From the NCBI RefSeq assembly GCF_963678635.1, contig NC_087064.1, forward strand, positions 51,728,684-51,792,683: a stretch of 64,000 bases of DNA. The letters run 5' to 3'. A program made the position numbers and the translations under genes. This document shows positions 34,967-47,080 of the stretch, one piece after another; position 1 is the stretch's first letter; each line of letters begins with the position of its first letter. Source of the stretch: Symsagittifera roscoffensis (Eukaryota; Xenacoelomorpha; Acoela; Convolutidae). A model generated the notes under the pieces. That model searched no databases. It was not told the origin of the DNA and saw only the letters and a program-made list of their open reading frames with translations.

Positions 34967-35498
34967 GTTCCGACTTTCGAGTCGGAAGTAACGGAATATT
35001 TGTGCTCGGGGTGGGTTTTTTTCTTCAGACAAATTTCGACTTCTTAACTAGCCATTTTTGACGGAATTTTTTAAATATCATTCGAAAGGTATCGTTGTCC
35101 TGAGCTCAAATTTGAAAAAAATATTTCACCTGTGATCATTTTTCGTAAAGTTACGGCGGTTTAAAGATTGCCATTTTGGCCAATTTGGGACAATTAACGC
35201 GCGATATATTTCGTGCTATTAACGCGTAAGCGGAGAGTTAACCCGTCTTAGAAATCGTTCCAAATTGTTTAAAAGAAGCTTATTTGCCGTAATTGATTTG
35301 TTACAAGGAGCGAAATCAATCGTTTTGTACTTTATATGGCGTGTGGGGGGATGATTTTCATAAAAATTTCAAATTTAAAAAAAATTTTTTTTTTCATTTC
35401 GTTTTATTTCATTTAATTTCTCAATGATATTACTGCTCCATAAACCTTAAAAGGCAGTCGGAACATTCAGGGCTTTGCCCTGATACGAGCAGTCTTGT
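34967..35498 (-). repeat. 0.5 kb interspersed repeat, reverse copy
   Basis: Full-length reverse-complement copy, from GTTCCGACTTTCGAGTCGGAAG to CCCTGATACGAGCAGT. All internal landmarks are present, including the palindromic core at about 35,190-35,235. A further fragment in the same orientation lies at about 35,630-35,755 (GCGTGCGGGGGAATATTTCA ... GGCAGTCGGAATATTCAGGG). Confidence 0.8.
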
Positions 35499-36011
35499 TT
35501 AAAGTTTAGATCCAAAGTTGAGATGAAAATTAAAAAATGAGTAGAGTAGTAGAGTGTTCCCCTAAGACTAAGACCTTCTCAGAAATTTTTCAAGTTGAAT
35601 TGAACTAAATATATCATTTTGTACTTAAATTAGCGTGCGGGGGAATATTTCAAAAAAATCACTTGGAAAAATTTTCCGTCGAATTTTTCCCCATTGACGT
35701 TAAAGGGCAGTCGGAATATTCAGGGAGTCGCCTTGATGCGAATAGTCTTGTTTTCTCTCAAATTTGTTACTCAGGTAAAAGTACCAAAACATCGTGTGTT
35801 GCATAACAGGACAACGCTATCTATTAATTGAATCAGATTAACTCATAACGATGTCAGTGCCACATTGACGGTCAACCGTAATTGTAAAATAGATGTTGTA
35901 AATTGGTAATTCAACCAAAAAGTTTCACTCTTGTTCATCAACGACGTGAATTTATATCGCACATAAAACATGCATATTTGCCAAGCCATCCATCAAAATA
36001 TTTGAGACATC

Positions 36012-36540
36012 AGAATGCTCGTATCAGGGCGAAGCCCTGAATGTTCCGACTACTTTTTAAGGTTTATGGAGCAGTAATAACATTAAAAAATTCAATGAAA
36101 TAAAACAAAAGAAATTTTTTTTTTCTAAAATGTGAAATTTTTTAAAGAGAATCATCCCCCCACACGCCATATAAAGTACAAAAGGATAGATTTCGCTGCT
36201 TGTAACAAACCAATTATGGTAAATATGCTTCTTTTAACCAATTTGGAACAATTTCTAAGACGGATTAACTCTCCGCTTGCGCGTTAATAGCGCGAAATAT
36301 ATCGCGCGTTAATTGTCCCAAATTGGCCAAAATGGCAATCTTTAACCCCCCGTAACTTTACGAAAAATGATCACAGGTGAAATATCTTTTCAAATTTGAG
36401 CTCAGGACAACAATACCTTTCGAATGATATAAAAAAATTTCCGTCAAAAATGGCTAGTTAAAAAGTCGAAATTTGTCTGAAGAAAAAAAAACCCACCCCG
36501 AGCACAAATATTCCGTTACTTCCGTATCGAAAGTCGGAAC
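36012..36540 (+). repeat. 0.5 kb interspersed repeat, first of a head-to-tail pair
   Basis: Runs from GCTCGTATCAGGGCGAAG to CGTATCGAAAGTCGGAAC. It is followed after only three bases by another copy in the same orientation. Identity with the copies at 8.76 and 36.54 kb is high over the last 300 bp. Confidence 0.85.
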
Positions 36541-36543
36541 AAC

Positions 36544-37045
36544 AAGACTGCTCGTATCAGGGCAAAGCCCTGAGAATGTTCCGACTGCCTTTAAGGTTTA
36601 TGGAGCAGTAATAACATTGAGAAATTAAAAAAAAACAAAAAGAAAAAATGAAATTTTTTTAAAATTGAAAATGTTCTGAAAATCATCCCCCCACACGCCA
36701 TATAAAGTACAAAAAGATTGATTTCGCTCCTTGTAACAAATCAATTACGGCAAATAAGCTTCTTTTAACCAATTTGGAACGATTTCTAAGACGGATTAAC
36801 TCTTCGCTTACGCGTTAATAGCGCGAAATTTATCGCGCGTTAATTGTCCCAAATTGGCCAAAATGGAACGCTTTAAACCCCACATAACTTTACGAAAATA
36901 TCTTTTCAAATTTTCAGGTGAAATATCTTTTCAAATTTGAGATCAGGACAACAATACCTTCCGTTAAGAAGTCGAAATTTGTCTGAAGAAAAAAAACCCA
37001 CCCCGAGCACAAATATTCCGTTACTTTCATATCGAAAGTCGGAAC
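36544..37045 (+). repeat. 0.5 kb interspersed repeat, second of a head-to-tail pair
   Basis: Starts AAGACTGCTCGTATCAGGGC and ends ATATCGAAAGTCGGAAC. It has a small internal rearrangement near 36,890-36,960, where CTTTTCAAATTT and the AGGTGAAATATC segment are partly duplicated and the GATATAAAAAATT segment is lost. The tandem arrangement suggests insertion of one copy beside another or unequal exchange. Confidence 0.85.
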
Positions 37046-40000
37046 AACAAGATCGCAAAATTGGTCATTTGCTACCATCGTCATTTAGTACCGTTTTTGT
37101 TAACAAATTTTGACATATTTAATATACATTTTTTTTATTAGTTCTACAATGAAACTAAAATAAGTAAAATCTAAATAAGTAAAATCGTAAACGACAAGAA
37201 AAACTAACCTCAAAACAAAAAAAATGGTACGTCAGCTTTTTTCCATTGTTTTCATGGATGACACAGAAATTTTGCTGTTTTTTAACTCATTATTTTTAAG
37301 TCGGAGCTTCGACTTCGATGAAAGAAAACGCTTCCCCTGAAAATCATTCTTTTGATTAACAAAGCTTCCCTGATGTATTAAACTGAGTTTGAGAAAGACA
37401 CTGAAAAAAGAATTCCTAGATTACGTTAATCTTGTCTTGTTGACATAACCTGCGTTCAGAGCCTCAGGCAATTATGTTTTCCGCCTATCCACTGTTCCAT
37501 TTTTTGTTTAATTTCCTCGTCCTTAAATTTAAAGAATGGATAAATACGAGCGAAAAATTGCAAATTTTCACTTGTTTCAAAGCAAATTAGGCAGAATAAT
37601 CTAGTGCGACTGAATTGTGAAGACTGACTGCTTTTTGAAATAAAATTAGTTCCTCTCATTTGAAACTGGGTTCTTTCAGTTATTTTGCGCGCAAGCTCTG
37701 CCCTTGTTCGTTTATTCTTCAAATAAACATTTTTTACTTTGTCCTTTTTCATCATAATTTTGTTTATTATTGTTTCAAAAGAAACAGATTTGTTTTTTTT
37801 TGTTCTCTTGTCCTAATTTGAAGCCAATTTGACTGGAGTCAAGAAAATTGTGTTTTGAATAAGGAAATGGATATAAAGCCATCGTGGTATTATTGTCTCG
37901 TATGCAATTTTCCGCGTGATTTGATCTCAAGAGACGAATGACAATAAACATAATGATAACCATAAATTATGATACATGTATTGCCTTCGGGGATCCCTGC
38001 AGGGAATCGATGCGGGCGGAAGGCTTGATTCAATTCATATAATTGCCTCCGATACTCAAAAAATCAATACTACCTTTCATAATTGAGCACAAACCAGCCC
38101 CCTCCCATTGTTGCTCCCTCCCCCACCACCGTAGCATTGATAGTAACCCTGCCCTTTTATCAAATCCTAAGCTGATCAACTAACCCTCGAAATCTACCCT
38201 TTTGAAGCATACTCCTCCTTTTGTTCAAATTTCAACCCCGCGACTTTTGAGAGATTGAGAGGATTCTCTGCCGTTAGATTTGGTGTTATCTTTTCAGCAG
38301 AAGAGCTCAGATATACACCTTAAGAAAAGAGCAACCATCTCTTTTATCTAACTATCTTTTTATCACATCTCTATAAGTATCTTTTCTTCCTTTTAAAACC
38401 GCAGGCATTTTTCTTCTCGCTCGTTTTCTGTTGCACTTAACGTGAAAGTAGTATCCAATCCCCCCACCATTCTGCTGTTTCAATTTAACCGTCAGTAGAC
38501 TTTATTTTGGAGTCAACAAGAATACAGTAGATGCAGTAGTCTATTCGGCTTCAAAAGAATGTAAGTATGGCTCGGTATTAATTTTATAATTGTCCCATTG
38601 AATTTTATTCGGGGTTGTAAAAAGTAAATGGGTTTGGAATTATGCAAATTAATTTGACCTTTTTTGCGCTCTCTGTTCGTAAGTTGAAAGCATAATCTTT
38701 GAATTCGATTTAGAAATAGTTTTATTTTTAACTCAGTTTTGTTTTTAATCAATGCAAAAGAGACAAGCAGAACTTCAAATTTTAAAGCAGATTTAGAAAA
38801 TAGTTCTATCAATACTTGCAAGTTTTTTCTAATGTTTTGATCAAACAATTTTTTGCAGAGGTCTGAATTTTCTTAGGAGGCAAATATTTTTGTTCGACGC
38901 GAATTCCGGATGCGCTCAGTGCTTTTATGAGATCAAAATTGATTGATTTTCACTTTGCTTCCTCTATACAACTGAAACTGAAGTACAACATCAAGGGTTG
39001 CTAAGATTTTTCCTTTTCAGAGTAGAAAGAGAGAAATTTATTGAAAACAGTATGTAGATTTATTCAGCTTTCCATTTCTGTTGGCAACAAGATCATACTT
39101 GAATGTAGTGCTCGTTCTTTTTCTTTCTTTCATTTACCATTTAACAAACTATTTTACAAACTATTAAGCTCAAACTTTTATACCTCAGAAAAATTATTAT
39201 GCAAGAAAAGTGAGTAAGCACAAAACATGTTGGTGCAAAAGGTAGTATTTTGAGTACGAAAAATTTCCGAAAAAGGAGGTATCCGTTCCCTTCCGAAGGC
39301 CTAATCTGGTAATGTGAAGTAAGCCAAAAGCTGAACTTTCCAAATTGAAAAGGAGGCGCTCGAAAAACATGAAACGACTTTTTGATTAAAACTTTTACAA
39401 AATTTCTGACTTGTTTTGCAAAACAGTTTATAGCCATTTCGATTTTCTCGAGCTGTGTTGTTAAGATCCATAAAAAATCATGTTTGGCAGTTTTTTTGGG
39501 GAAAAAGCCGTTTTGCGATGGTTTTCTCCAAAAAGTCGTAGTTTTTAACCGAGCGCTTGCGCCCTTGAAATCATTCAGGGGGCATTCGAAAATTTTTGGC
39601 TTCGCCAGCCAGAAATGGCTGACGGAAACTAGTACCAAGGGAATAGTTCCAAATAATCATAGAATCGAGGAGAGAGGGGGAGGTGACAAATTTCTCCTAG
39701 ACAGCCCGCTGCTGAGTATACACAAACGACTAGACCAAGGGCCATTATAGCTAATTAGTTCGAGAGGGGAAGAGAGTGCAAGAAGTCATAAGTATTTTCA
39801 CTCCAAGGCTTTCATCTCTAGGATATTATGGCGGCATTTTCAGTTGGAATAAATAATTGATCATTTTTCACATTTCAGAAGTTTCCCTCAAGGCTTTTAT
39901 GCTATCTAAACTCACCAACTTCCAGTTATTTGCGCCAACATTTGCCAACTCGCCCGCAATTTTACTTATAGGAGGACGAATTTTAGCCCAATTTTATAAT

Positions 40001-40884
40001 CATTCAAAGTGCGACAAATAATGATAAGCAGAAGGCGATGGCGATGGGTGATGATGAAAAGAAACTTAAATATTTATCTACCATATTCCTTAGGCACCGT
40101 TTCCAGAAAATTATAGGAAGAGAGTCAACCTAACCGTAAGTATGAGTTTTACTAGAAAACTAGAGCTTGTTTTGCACTGCATTACCTCTGTCTTTGAAAA
40201 AATAAACGTGAAACATTTTTTAAGCATCGCCTGTAAAATTAGCCTGGCTTGTTGTAATTGCTTTCTGATTAATAAGTTGTTTTTACTTCCGATATCAGCA
40301 TCAATTAAAAGAAAACTGCTATAATACTACACCAGTTTATGGCCTCATATTTGGGGAAAGTATGTCTATTTTTCATTATTATATTCCCATTTTCGTCGGG
40401 TGTCCAAACAAAAAAGAAGCAATTGAACCCTTCTGCTGGGTTGTTGAATACCATTTTAAAAATATGCATTCACTTGAAAACTTTTGAGCAACTAGCAATG
40501 CGTGAATTATTAGCCACCGGGGTGACATTAGTACTTCAATTAGCAATCACCGTTCCCCCGAAATCAATGCTCCCTTCCCCCAAATGTCATTTCTCAGTCT
40601 CGAGAAGACCCCCACCAAACTGTGGCCGCCTCAGAATCAGTCCCTGAAGGGTAATTGTTGCACGGGCTTCTTAATGACTTAAAACCAGATTGGAAAAATC
40701 AACCGCGCCACCAGCAATGCCGATTATGATAGAATTATGCTGTGCTGTCTGTCTGCGTTCTAGCCGAATCGTTCGGGAGTCGAACAAATCCTAATTACGC
40801 ACTGGTTTTTATAATAATGGTGTGTGAATCGTATAGGGTAAAATCTCTAAAACAATTTAAAAAACGGCTACTTTGACGGTTCGT
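37046..40884. other. gene-free stretch of 3.8 kb
   Basis: The longest frames (39,141-39,638 minus, 39,382-39,750 plus, 37,456-37,755 minus, 38,513-38,848 minus) have no motif I recognise. The first two overlap on opposite strands, so at most one could be real. 39,480-39,620 (CGTTTTGCGATGG, GAGCGCTTGCGCCCTTGAAAT, GGCTTCGCCAGCC) is similar in style to 43,690-43,870, so it may be another interspersed repeat. The part at 38,040-38,520 is pyrimidine-rich on the plus strand and could hold a promoter or untranslated exon, but nothing proves it. Confidence 0.4.
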
Positions 40885-42497
40885 TGATTTTTGTCTCATT
40901 TTTTTTGTAGTATAAATCAATTTTTTGTAGCGATTTGAAAAAAGCTTGCTTTCAAAATTATAATTCGGCTTGTAGACAGCACGGCTTGCGGGCATGGCAG
41001 ATTTTTTGAACTTTTATTTCCAAATATTTTCAGCAGCTTTATCTGTGCCGAATTATTAACTGCCACATTTTTTTTCCTTTTTGAGTTCAACAATTACAAA
41101 TTAAAATTGTGACCGACCCGTCGAAAATTAAATTGAGAACACATACTTTGGCTCACATGCTAAAAAAGAAATAAATTAATGCGGAACTTTGGATATGTAC
41201 CCCATGAGTTTTTCCTAAAGTTTGGAGTAAAGTCATCTCTTTTTGGATCAGCCGGAACAATGCCCCCTAAGTGACCTACCGTAGAATCCCCCTAGCCAAG
41301 TATTTATTTTGAAAATTGATTTCGAATAAATTATTAATTTCAAAGCGCAAAATAGACTGCTTGAGAAAATGTTTCAAGAGGAATACCTATTTTATACTGT
41401 TAATTAACCAAATTATTTTTCATATGATTTTTTTCTCATTTTTTGAAGTATAAATCCTTTTTTGTAGCGATTTGAAAAAGCTTGCTTTCGAACTCTTAAT
41501 TCCGCTTGAAGACAGCACGGCTTGCGGGCATGGCAGATTTTCGATTTTTTACTTCCATATGTCTTCAGCAGCTTTATCTGTGCCCGAATTATTAACTGCC
41601 ACAGTTTCTTTTTTAGTTTTGAGGTCAACAATTACAAATTAAAAATGTTACCCGTCAAAATTTAAATTGAGAACACATACTTTGATTCAAATGCTAAAAT
41701 AGCAATAAATTAATCCGGAACTTTGGATATGTACCCGATGAGTTTTTTCCTAAAGCTTGGAGTAAAGTCATCTGTTTTTGGATCAGCATGTACAATCTAC
41801 CCTAAGTGACCTACCGCAGAATCCCGCCTAGCCACAAATTTATTTTGAAAAAAAAAATTGAATAAATTATTCATTCCAAAGCACATAAAAGACTGCTTGA
41901 AAAAAATTTTCAAAAGGAATAGCTATTTTATACTGTTAATTAACCAAATTTTTTCATAGTTATTTTTTCTCATTTTTTGAAGTATAAATCATTTGTTTTG
42001 TAGCGATTTGAAAAAGCTTGCTTTCAAAATCTTATTTCGGCTTGTAGACAGCACTGCTTGCGGGCATGGCAGATTTTTTGAACTGTTACTTCCAGATATT
42101 TTCAGCAGCTTTATCTGTGCCGAATTATTAACTGCCACAGTTTTTTTCCTTTTTGAGGTCAACAATTAAAAATTAAAATTGTGACCGGTCAAAGTTTAAA
42201 TTGAGAACACATACTTTGGTTCGCATGCTAAAAAATCAATGAATTAATGCGGAAGTTTGGATATGTACCCGATGAGTTTTTCCTAAAGTTTGAAGTTAAG
42301 TCATCTGTTTTTGGACCAGCCCGTACAATCTACCCTAAGTGACCTACCGTAGAATCCCGCCTAGTCACGTATTTATTTTGAAATTTTTTTTGTATAAATT
42401 ATTCATTTCAAAGCAAAGTAGACTGCTTGAGAAAACTTTTCAAACGAAATAGCTATTTTATACTGTTAATTAACCAAGTTTTTTTCATAGTTATTTT
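40885..42497. repeat. tandem triplet, unit about 537 bp
   Basis: GTAGCGATTTGAAAAA occurs at 40,927, 41,464 and 42,000, spacing 537 and 536 bp. Each unit continues with GACAGCACGGCTTGCGGGCA (ACTGC in the third), CAGCAGCTTTATCTGTGCC, GGATATGTACCC and CCTAAGTGACCTACCG. Units differ by scattered substitutions and small indels. No coding function is evident; the minus-strand frames inside are broken at different points in each unit. Confidence 0.9.
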
Positions 42498-42746
42498 TGA
42501 ACTACTTTTTTGATTAGATCAATTTAGCTGGTGCTTAAATGTGAATTATGAAAAACAGGTATTTTATCCCCTATAAATCAGTTAGGAGGTTGTATGGATG
42601 ATTCCTCTTTTTTTATATAAGAGTACATTTTTATGTAAAATTTAAGAAAAAAATTTTTCTTCAAAGAGTCTCAGAATTGTTCTTTCGAAGTTTATCGCCA
42701 CCTTTTTTTTTATTATATTTGGCCAATAAATACTTTGAATCTTGTT
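42498..42746. other. spacer, no feature seen
   Basis: AT-rich sequence between the 537 bp triplet and the next terminal-repeat element; nothing recognised. Confidence 0.3.
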
Positions 42747-43188
42747 GTTCCGACCATTGAAAATGGGGAGAAACTTTGTATCCGGGTCGGTTTCAGTTTT
42801 CTCTTTTTGTTTTCCGCGCAAAATCAGGTATCATAAATAGTTATCGAACTGGGTTGAGTGATACATAAAATCAAAGCCCTTACAGTCGAGATACGGACCA
42901 CATCAAAAATTTTACAAAATTTTTTCCCCGTATCGAAAAAAAAACCTGTTTGAAGATTTTATTTTTCGTCTCATTTTGAGCGAATAAAGTTAGCGAGCAG
43001 TCTTATCTTATTTGCTTAAAAGCTTACAAAATCTTAATTAAAAACAAAAAAACCTAATTTTTTTTGAGCATTGTTAATTTACTTTGCGTATCTTACCGCC
43101 TTTTTGGATTCAAAATTTTCAAAAATTCAAAAAACTGCAAAACTTGAAAAAAAAATTGAAAAAAAACTTTTTCTTCTACGGTCGGAAC
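42747..43188. repeat. possible small DNA element with GTTCCGACC ends
   Basis: Begins GTTCCGACCATTG and ends TACGGTCGGAAC, giving 9 bp inverted termini over 442 bp. The ends resemble those of the 0.5 kb repeat (GTTCCGACT/AGTCGGAAC), so the two may share a transposase source. The interior does not match it and is non-coding. The short termini make the boundaries tentative. Confidence 0.4.
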
Positions 43189-44060
43189 ATTCTGCACTAC
43201 TTGCACAGTAACTGGCTATCCTTGTTTTTCTGTCGGCGTAACGTTTAAATAAAACAGTCATTATTTTTTTTGAAATCCTGCAAACAGTATTTTATCAAGT
43301 ATGCACTTGTGACTGTGCTTTGTTTCAAATACCTCATAGCCATTTTCGTTCTAAGAACACACAACGCATAAGCTTAGTAAGTAATACCAGTTAGTTAAGA
43401 TATGTTTAGCACGCTAATCTGAGAATGTTATCAAATTGAACAAAAAAAAACTGCCTTTTCATAATCGACTTAATCAAAATCGAGCTTTTTATGGTTTAAA
43501 GTTCGTTTCGTTTCTCAACGTTTTTTTACGTTGCGCGCACAAAAAAAACTCTTCTTGAATTACAGACTATAACAGGGGTGGATATAAGATTTTCTTAAGG
43601 GGGGAGGGTGGATTTTCAAAAAATTTTCGAAAATTTTGACGACCTTTTTTTGATTGACCAAATTGATTTTTCAAGCTTACCCAAAGACCCTGTTTTGGCC
43701 AAATTTTCTGAGCCGCAGGCAAAATTAAAAAAAAAACAGGCCAAAAAGCGCTTTTAGGCAGTTTTGGAAAATTTCGTCCAAAAAATCGCGTTTTTTTGGC
43801 TCGCGCTCCCCCTGGAAATTAATATCTATTGACGCCGAAGGCGCCTTTAGAAAAAATTTAGGGTCCGTCACCAAAAATGGATATTTCAAAATAGAACAAA
43901 GGGGGGCTCTTTGAGTCGGCAGGGGGTCGAATCACTGAGGGGAAAGGGCGTCCTACCCCCCCCCCCCCTAAATCCGCCCCTAGACTAAAACATTTTTGCT
44001 CAAAGTTGTTTTTTTTTGGCAGCCATAACAGCCCGGAGCAGGAAAATTTTCCAGAAAAAG
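43189..44060. other. gene-free stretch with low-complexity patches
   Basis: No supported gene. Includes a G-rich patch (about 43,600) and a 13-base C run near 43,955. The minus-strand frame at 43,858-44,070 arises from the C-rich tract and is not supported. 43,690-43,870 may be an interspersed repeat related to 39,480-39,620. Confidence 0.35.
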
Positions 44061-45170
44061 GGGGCAACAATTGTTAAGTAGATACTCGAATAATAAATAC
44101 AACACTATTGTTCAGTATTTTACTGCTTTTTCTTACAGGGCTGGCAATTCTTTAGTAGATACCAAAGGGAGGGCGATTGTTAAGTAGATCCGAAATTTCA
44201 CTTGAACCTTTCCTTTCACCTAAAGTTCAAAACACTGTTAATGATGATTAAATTTTCCCAGCCGCTCTGTAGATTCTTGACTCATTGTCATTTAAGAAGA
44301 GCAAAACAGCAAAACTAGTAATTTGATTTTTAAAAAGACCATCTTAAAAGCAATTTGAGTTCAAAAATGTGCTAGTTCTAAAGCAGGAATTTTATTTATA
44401 ATTTTGCATAAGTTTTTCCTCTTTGGACGATTTTGAGCTGTACCAACAAATTCATCAGAAAGAAAAAATAGCTGATGTTTTTACGAACCACTGTCAGTTT
44501 CAACTTCTGTTTTTAGCCTCAATAAACCTCTACTAAATTAAAGATCAGTCCATTTTCATTTTTTCGGCCATGAAATATTCAGTTGGATTTGTATGAGTTG
44601 TTTACAATTTTCCACGTAAGAGCGTGTGTTGTTTTTTGCTACAATGCTATCAGCGAGTGGTCAATTTTTTTGCCTTGGCGCGATTCAATTTGGTAATTAA
44701 TAATGCATCCTATCAACATCTGCGTTTTCCCCAATCTGAACAAATAGGTGGTTCACTCATCGAATTTAATTCATCAAATAATTCTCTTGATTCTACCACC
44801 CAAGTGTTTGCCCTACATATTGGTATTTTCCGCACTAAATTTCCCAACATACTTAGCCAGGGTGGTTCTCATTTTTTAAGATCTGATATAAGTTTAATCA
44901 ACTCTAAACTGATGTATCGATGGTAATCAGAGCTTTTAAAGCCATGTAATAAAATATTCATTTTATTTAATTTCTGGATTCCAAGTTTAACTAAATTCAC
45001 TGCAGGTTAGTTCAGAAATAGTGGATCTACTTAGCAATCTACCCCACTTTCATGAAAGGGGGGGATTCTTTAGTAGATACAAAAGGGGGAGATTCTTTAG
45101 TAGATACAATAGGGGGAGATTTTTTAATCGATACAATAGGGGGGAGGAGGGGAGATTGTTAAGTAGATCC
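44061..45170. repeat. element or minisatellite with AAGTAGATCC termini
   Basis: 45,023 begins GGATCTACTTAGCAATCT and 45,170 ends AGATTGTTAAGTAGATCC, an 18 bp inverted repeat with one mismatch. Between them the unit GGGGGAGATTCTTTAGTAGATACAA (about 25-27 bp) is repeated about four times. The same words occur at 44,061-44,191 (ATTGTTAAGTAGATAC, AATTCTTTAGTAGATACC, GATTGTTAAGTAGATCC). The 0.8 kb between holds a 100-codon frame at 44,624-44,926 that I do not recognise. Confidence 0.6.
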
Positions 45171-45866
45171 GAAATAGTTTCTAAGATTAGAACAGCAACT
45201 GATTACAATACTTTTTGTTCTGTTTTTTTTTAGTAGAGTTCAGTATATTCATTTTCGGAGTGTTTTTATTATAATAGAGAAGTAACATTTTTTTTTAAAA
45301 TGTATATAATATTATGAAGTCTAAAAAATGTTTATGCCCTGATCTAAAAACAAAAAATATATATATATTTCACTTGCACTCACTTCTAAAAAACTATCGG
45401 GTTTCGAACTTTGCTAATTTGGGGATGAAATTTTGACAGTTTCTCAAAATTCGCAAGATTCTCAGTTTTCTATAAGAACGTAGCATAGGCAGCAAATAGT
45501 CCGGCTTAGAAATCAATGCAAGAATTGCACAACGCTATTTAGTCCAAGAATTGTGTAACTAGGTGTGTAAAACTTCGAACTTGTCACAGTGTTTTGAGGA
45601 AACTATATACCAAAGTTAAAAAAATTGGGTTGAAGGGTGTGGAAAACGTTCCGAATTTTGCCCTGATACAAAAGAAGAGTCTTGTTTATAATCATTCAGA
45701 CCACTTCCAGATATCATTCAGACCACGGAATAGATATTTTTCATTAATACTTTGTAGACCCGAACGCAGATAGATTATTTCAGCTCAAACTTAGGAAAGA
45801 AGAATTTATAGGTGCAGTCAGTTTATTTTTATACAATAAGATTTGTAAGCTAGCCTCTGTGTCATT
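45171..45866. other. gene-free stretch
   Basis: No gene seen. Near 45,640-45,690 (TTCCGAATTTTGCCCTGATAC ... GTCTTGTTT) there is a short reverse fragment of the 0.5 kb repeat terminus. Confidence 0.35.
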
Positions 45867-46737
45867 GTTCCGACTTTTGTTACGAAAGTAACGGAATGTT
45901 TGTGCTCGGTGTGTTTTTTTTTCAGACTATTTTCGACTTTTTAACTTGCCTTTTTTTGTTCAAAAAGTTTTGTTGTTTTGAGCTTATATTTGAAAAGATA
46001 TTTCAACGGTGATTATTTTCCGAAAAGTTATGGGGGTTTAAAGATTTCAATTTTAGCCAATTGGGACAATTATTGCGCAATTAACGCGTAAGTGGAGATT
46101 AGGTCCGCCTTAGAAATCGTTCCAAATTGATTGAAGGAAGCTTATTTGCCATAATTGATCTGTTAGTAAGACCAAATTCTGTCACTTTAAACTTTATATA
46201 GCGTGTGGGGGATGAAGGGCCTGGGAAATTAGACGATAAGCAAATTAGACGGATGCTACAAAAACGAAATTAGACGGATGCTACAAAAACGAAATTAGAC
46301 GGAAAAGATTTTTCACAGATCTGGCATTTTAGACGAAAAAGCTATGAAAAAAAGTTTCACAAATACAAAAAGATCATAAAATGTCACTACCTATTAAAAC
46401 AATTAGTTTAAATGAACAAAAAATCCGAATATTACAAGAGAGTTTTTATTTGAATAAATTATGCATGATTGACTTGTAAAATTTTTGGCTGCCGAAATTT
46501 AACAGTTGTCTACAATTAATTATGTTTTTCTCGCGCAATTTGTCTGCAAACAATTTTTATCTCTCTCCCTTTCGTCTATTTTCTTGAAATTGCAGTTTTG
46601 CAAAATCATCTATATTCCTTTTAAGTACCTCCAACTAATTTGCTTATCGTCTAATTTCTCAACCCCCGGGGATGGTTTTCACAAAAAACATAAAAATTGG
46701 AACATTCAGGGTTTTGCCCTGATACTCGCAGTCTTGT
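45867..46737 (-). repeat. 0.5 kb interspersed repeat, reverse copy split by another element
   Basis: Starts GTTCCGACTTTTGTTACGAAAG and ends CCTGATACTCGCAGT. The internal palindromic core is partly deleted. It is interrupted at the CACCCCACACGC landmark by the 452 bp hAT-like element at 46,216-46,667. The host sequence on each side carries GGGGATGA or GGGGATGG. Confidence 0.75.
46216..46667. mobile_element. hAT-like non-autonomous DNA transposon (452 bp)
   Basis: The ends are long inverted repeats of about 33 bp: GGGAAATTAGACGATAAGC at 46,222 and its complement (GCTTATCGTCTAATTTCTC) ending about 46,660. They are flanked by an 8 bp duplication (GGGGATGA at 46,208-46,215, GGGGATGG at 46,668-46,675; one mismatch). 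An 8 bp duplication and a terminus rich in GGG/CCC fit the hAT superfamily. Inside, ACGGATGCTACAAAAACGAAATTAG is tandemly doubled. No transposase is encoded. It inserted into an already resident 0.5 kb repeat. Confidence 0.7.
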
Positions 46738-47080
46738 TTTACTTGAATAAAATATGCATTTCCAAATTTTGCCCAGCATATTCGAGGACAGTTGTTGAAC
46801 CTACAATTTAAACTCGCTAAATTGTATAGTTATTCAAAAAATTCCAAATTGAACGAAATTTTAAGCATCTGGGCGACGCCTTGATTGTTCCCACTCTCCT
46901 ATATAGTATATGGAGTATAATTCGACTTAGAAAATGGATTTAAGTTTCAGAACAAATATTGAGTCTTTTTAAATCCTCCTCCGACAATATTTCAAGAAGA
47001 AATGATGTTTTAGCCTGCAATAACGTAATTTTCTATAGAGGCAAGCACACCTTTCTTTAATGTGGAATAAATTTTGAGCC
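46738..47080. other. 5' flank of the complex retroelement
   Basis: No gene. 46,860-46,915 (GCATCTGGGCGACGCCTTGATTG) weakly resembles the terminus of the 0.5 kb repeat. The exact insertion point of the retroelement cannot be proven without its 3' end. Confidence 0.35.

Noticed and set aside
37981-38020. Cluster of restriction-like palindromes (GGATCC, CCTGCAGG, ATCGAT) that could suggest cloning-vector DNA
   Set aside because: It is a short natural palindrome (TCCCTGCAGGGA) in ordinary flanking sequence; no vector sequence is adjacent.
39141-39750. 165- and 122-codon frames on opposite strands as possible host genes
   Set aside because: They overlap on opposite strands, have no recognisable motif, and part of the region resembles another non-coding stretch at 43.7 kb.
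43858-44070. 70-codon Gly/Pro-rich minus-strand ORF
   Set aside because: It arises from a C-run and low-complexity sequence.
45348-45372. AT dinucleotide run as an origin or promoter
   Set aside because: A short simple repeat (ATATATATAT) in AT-rich DNA; nothing else supports a function.
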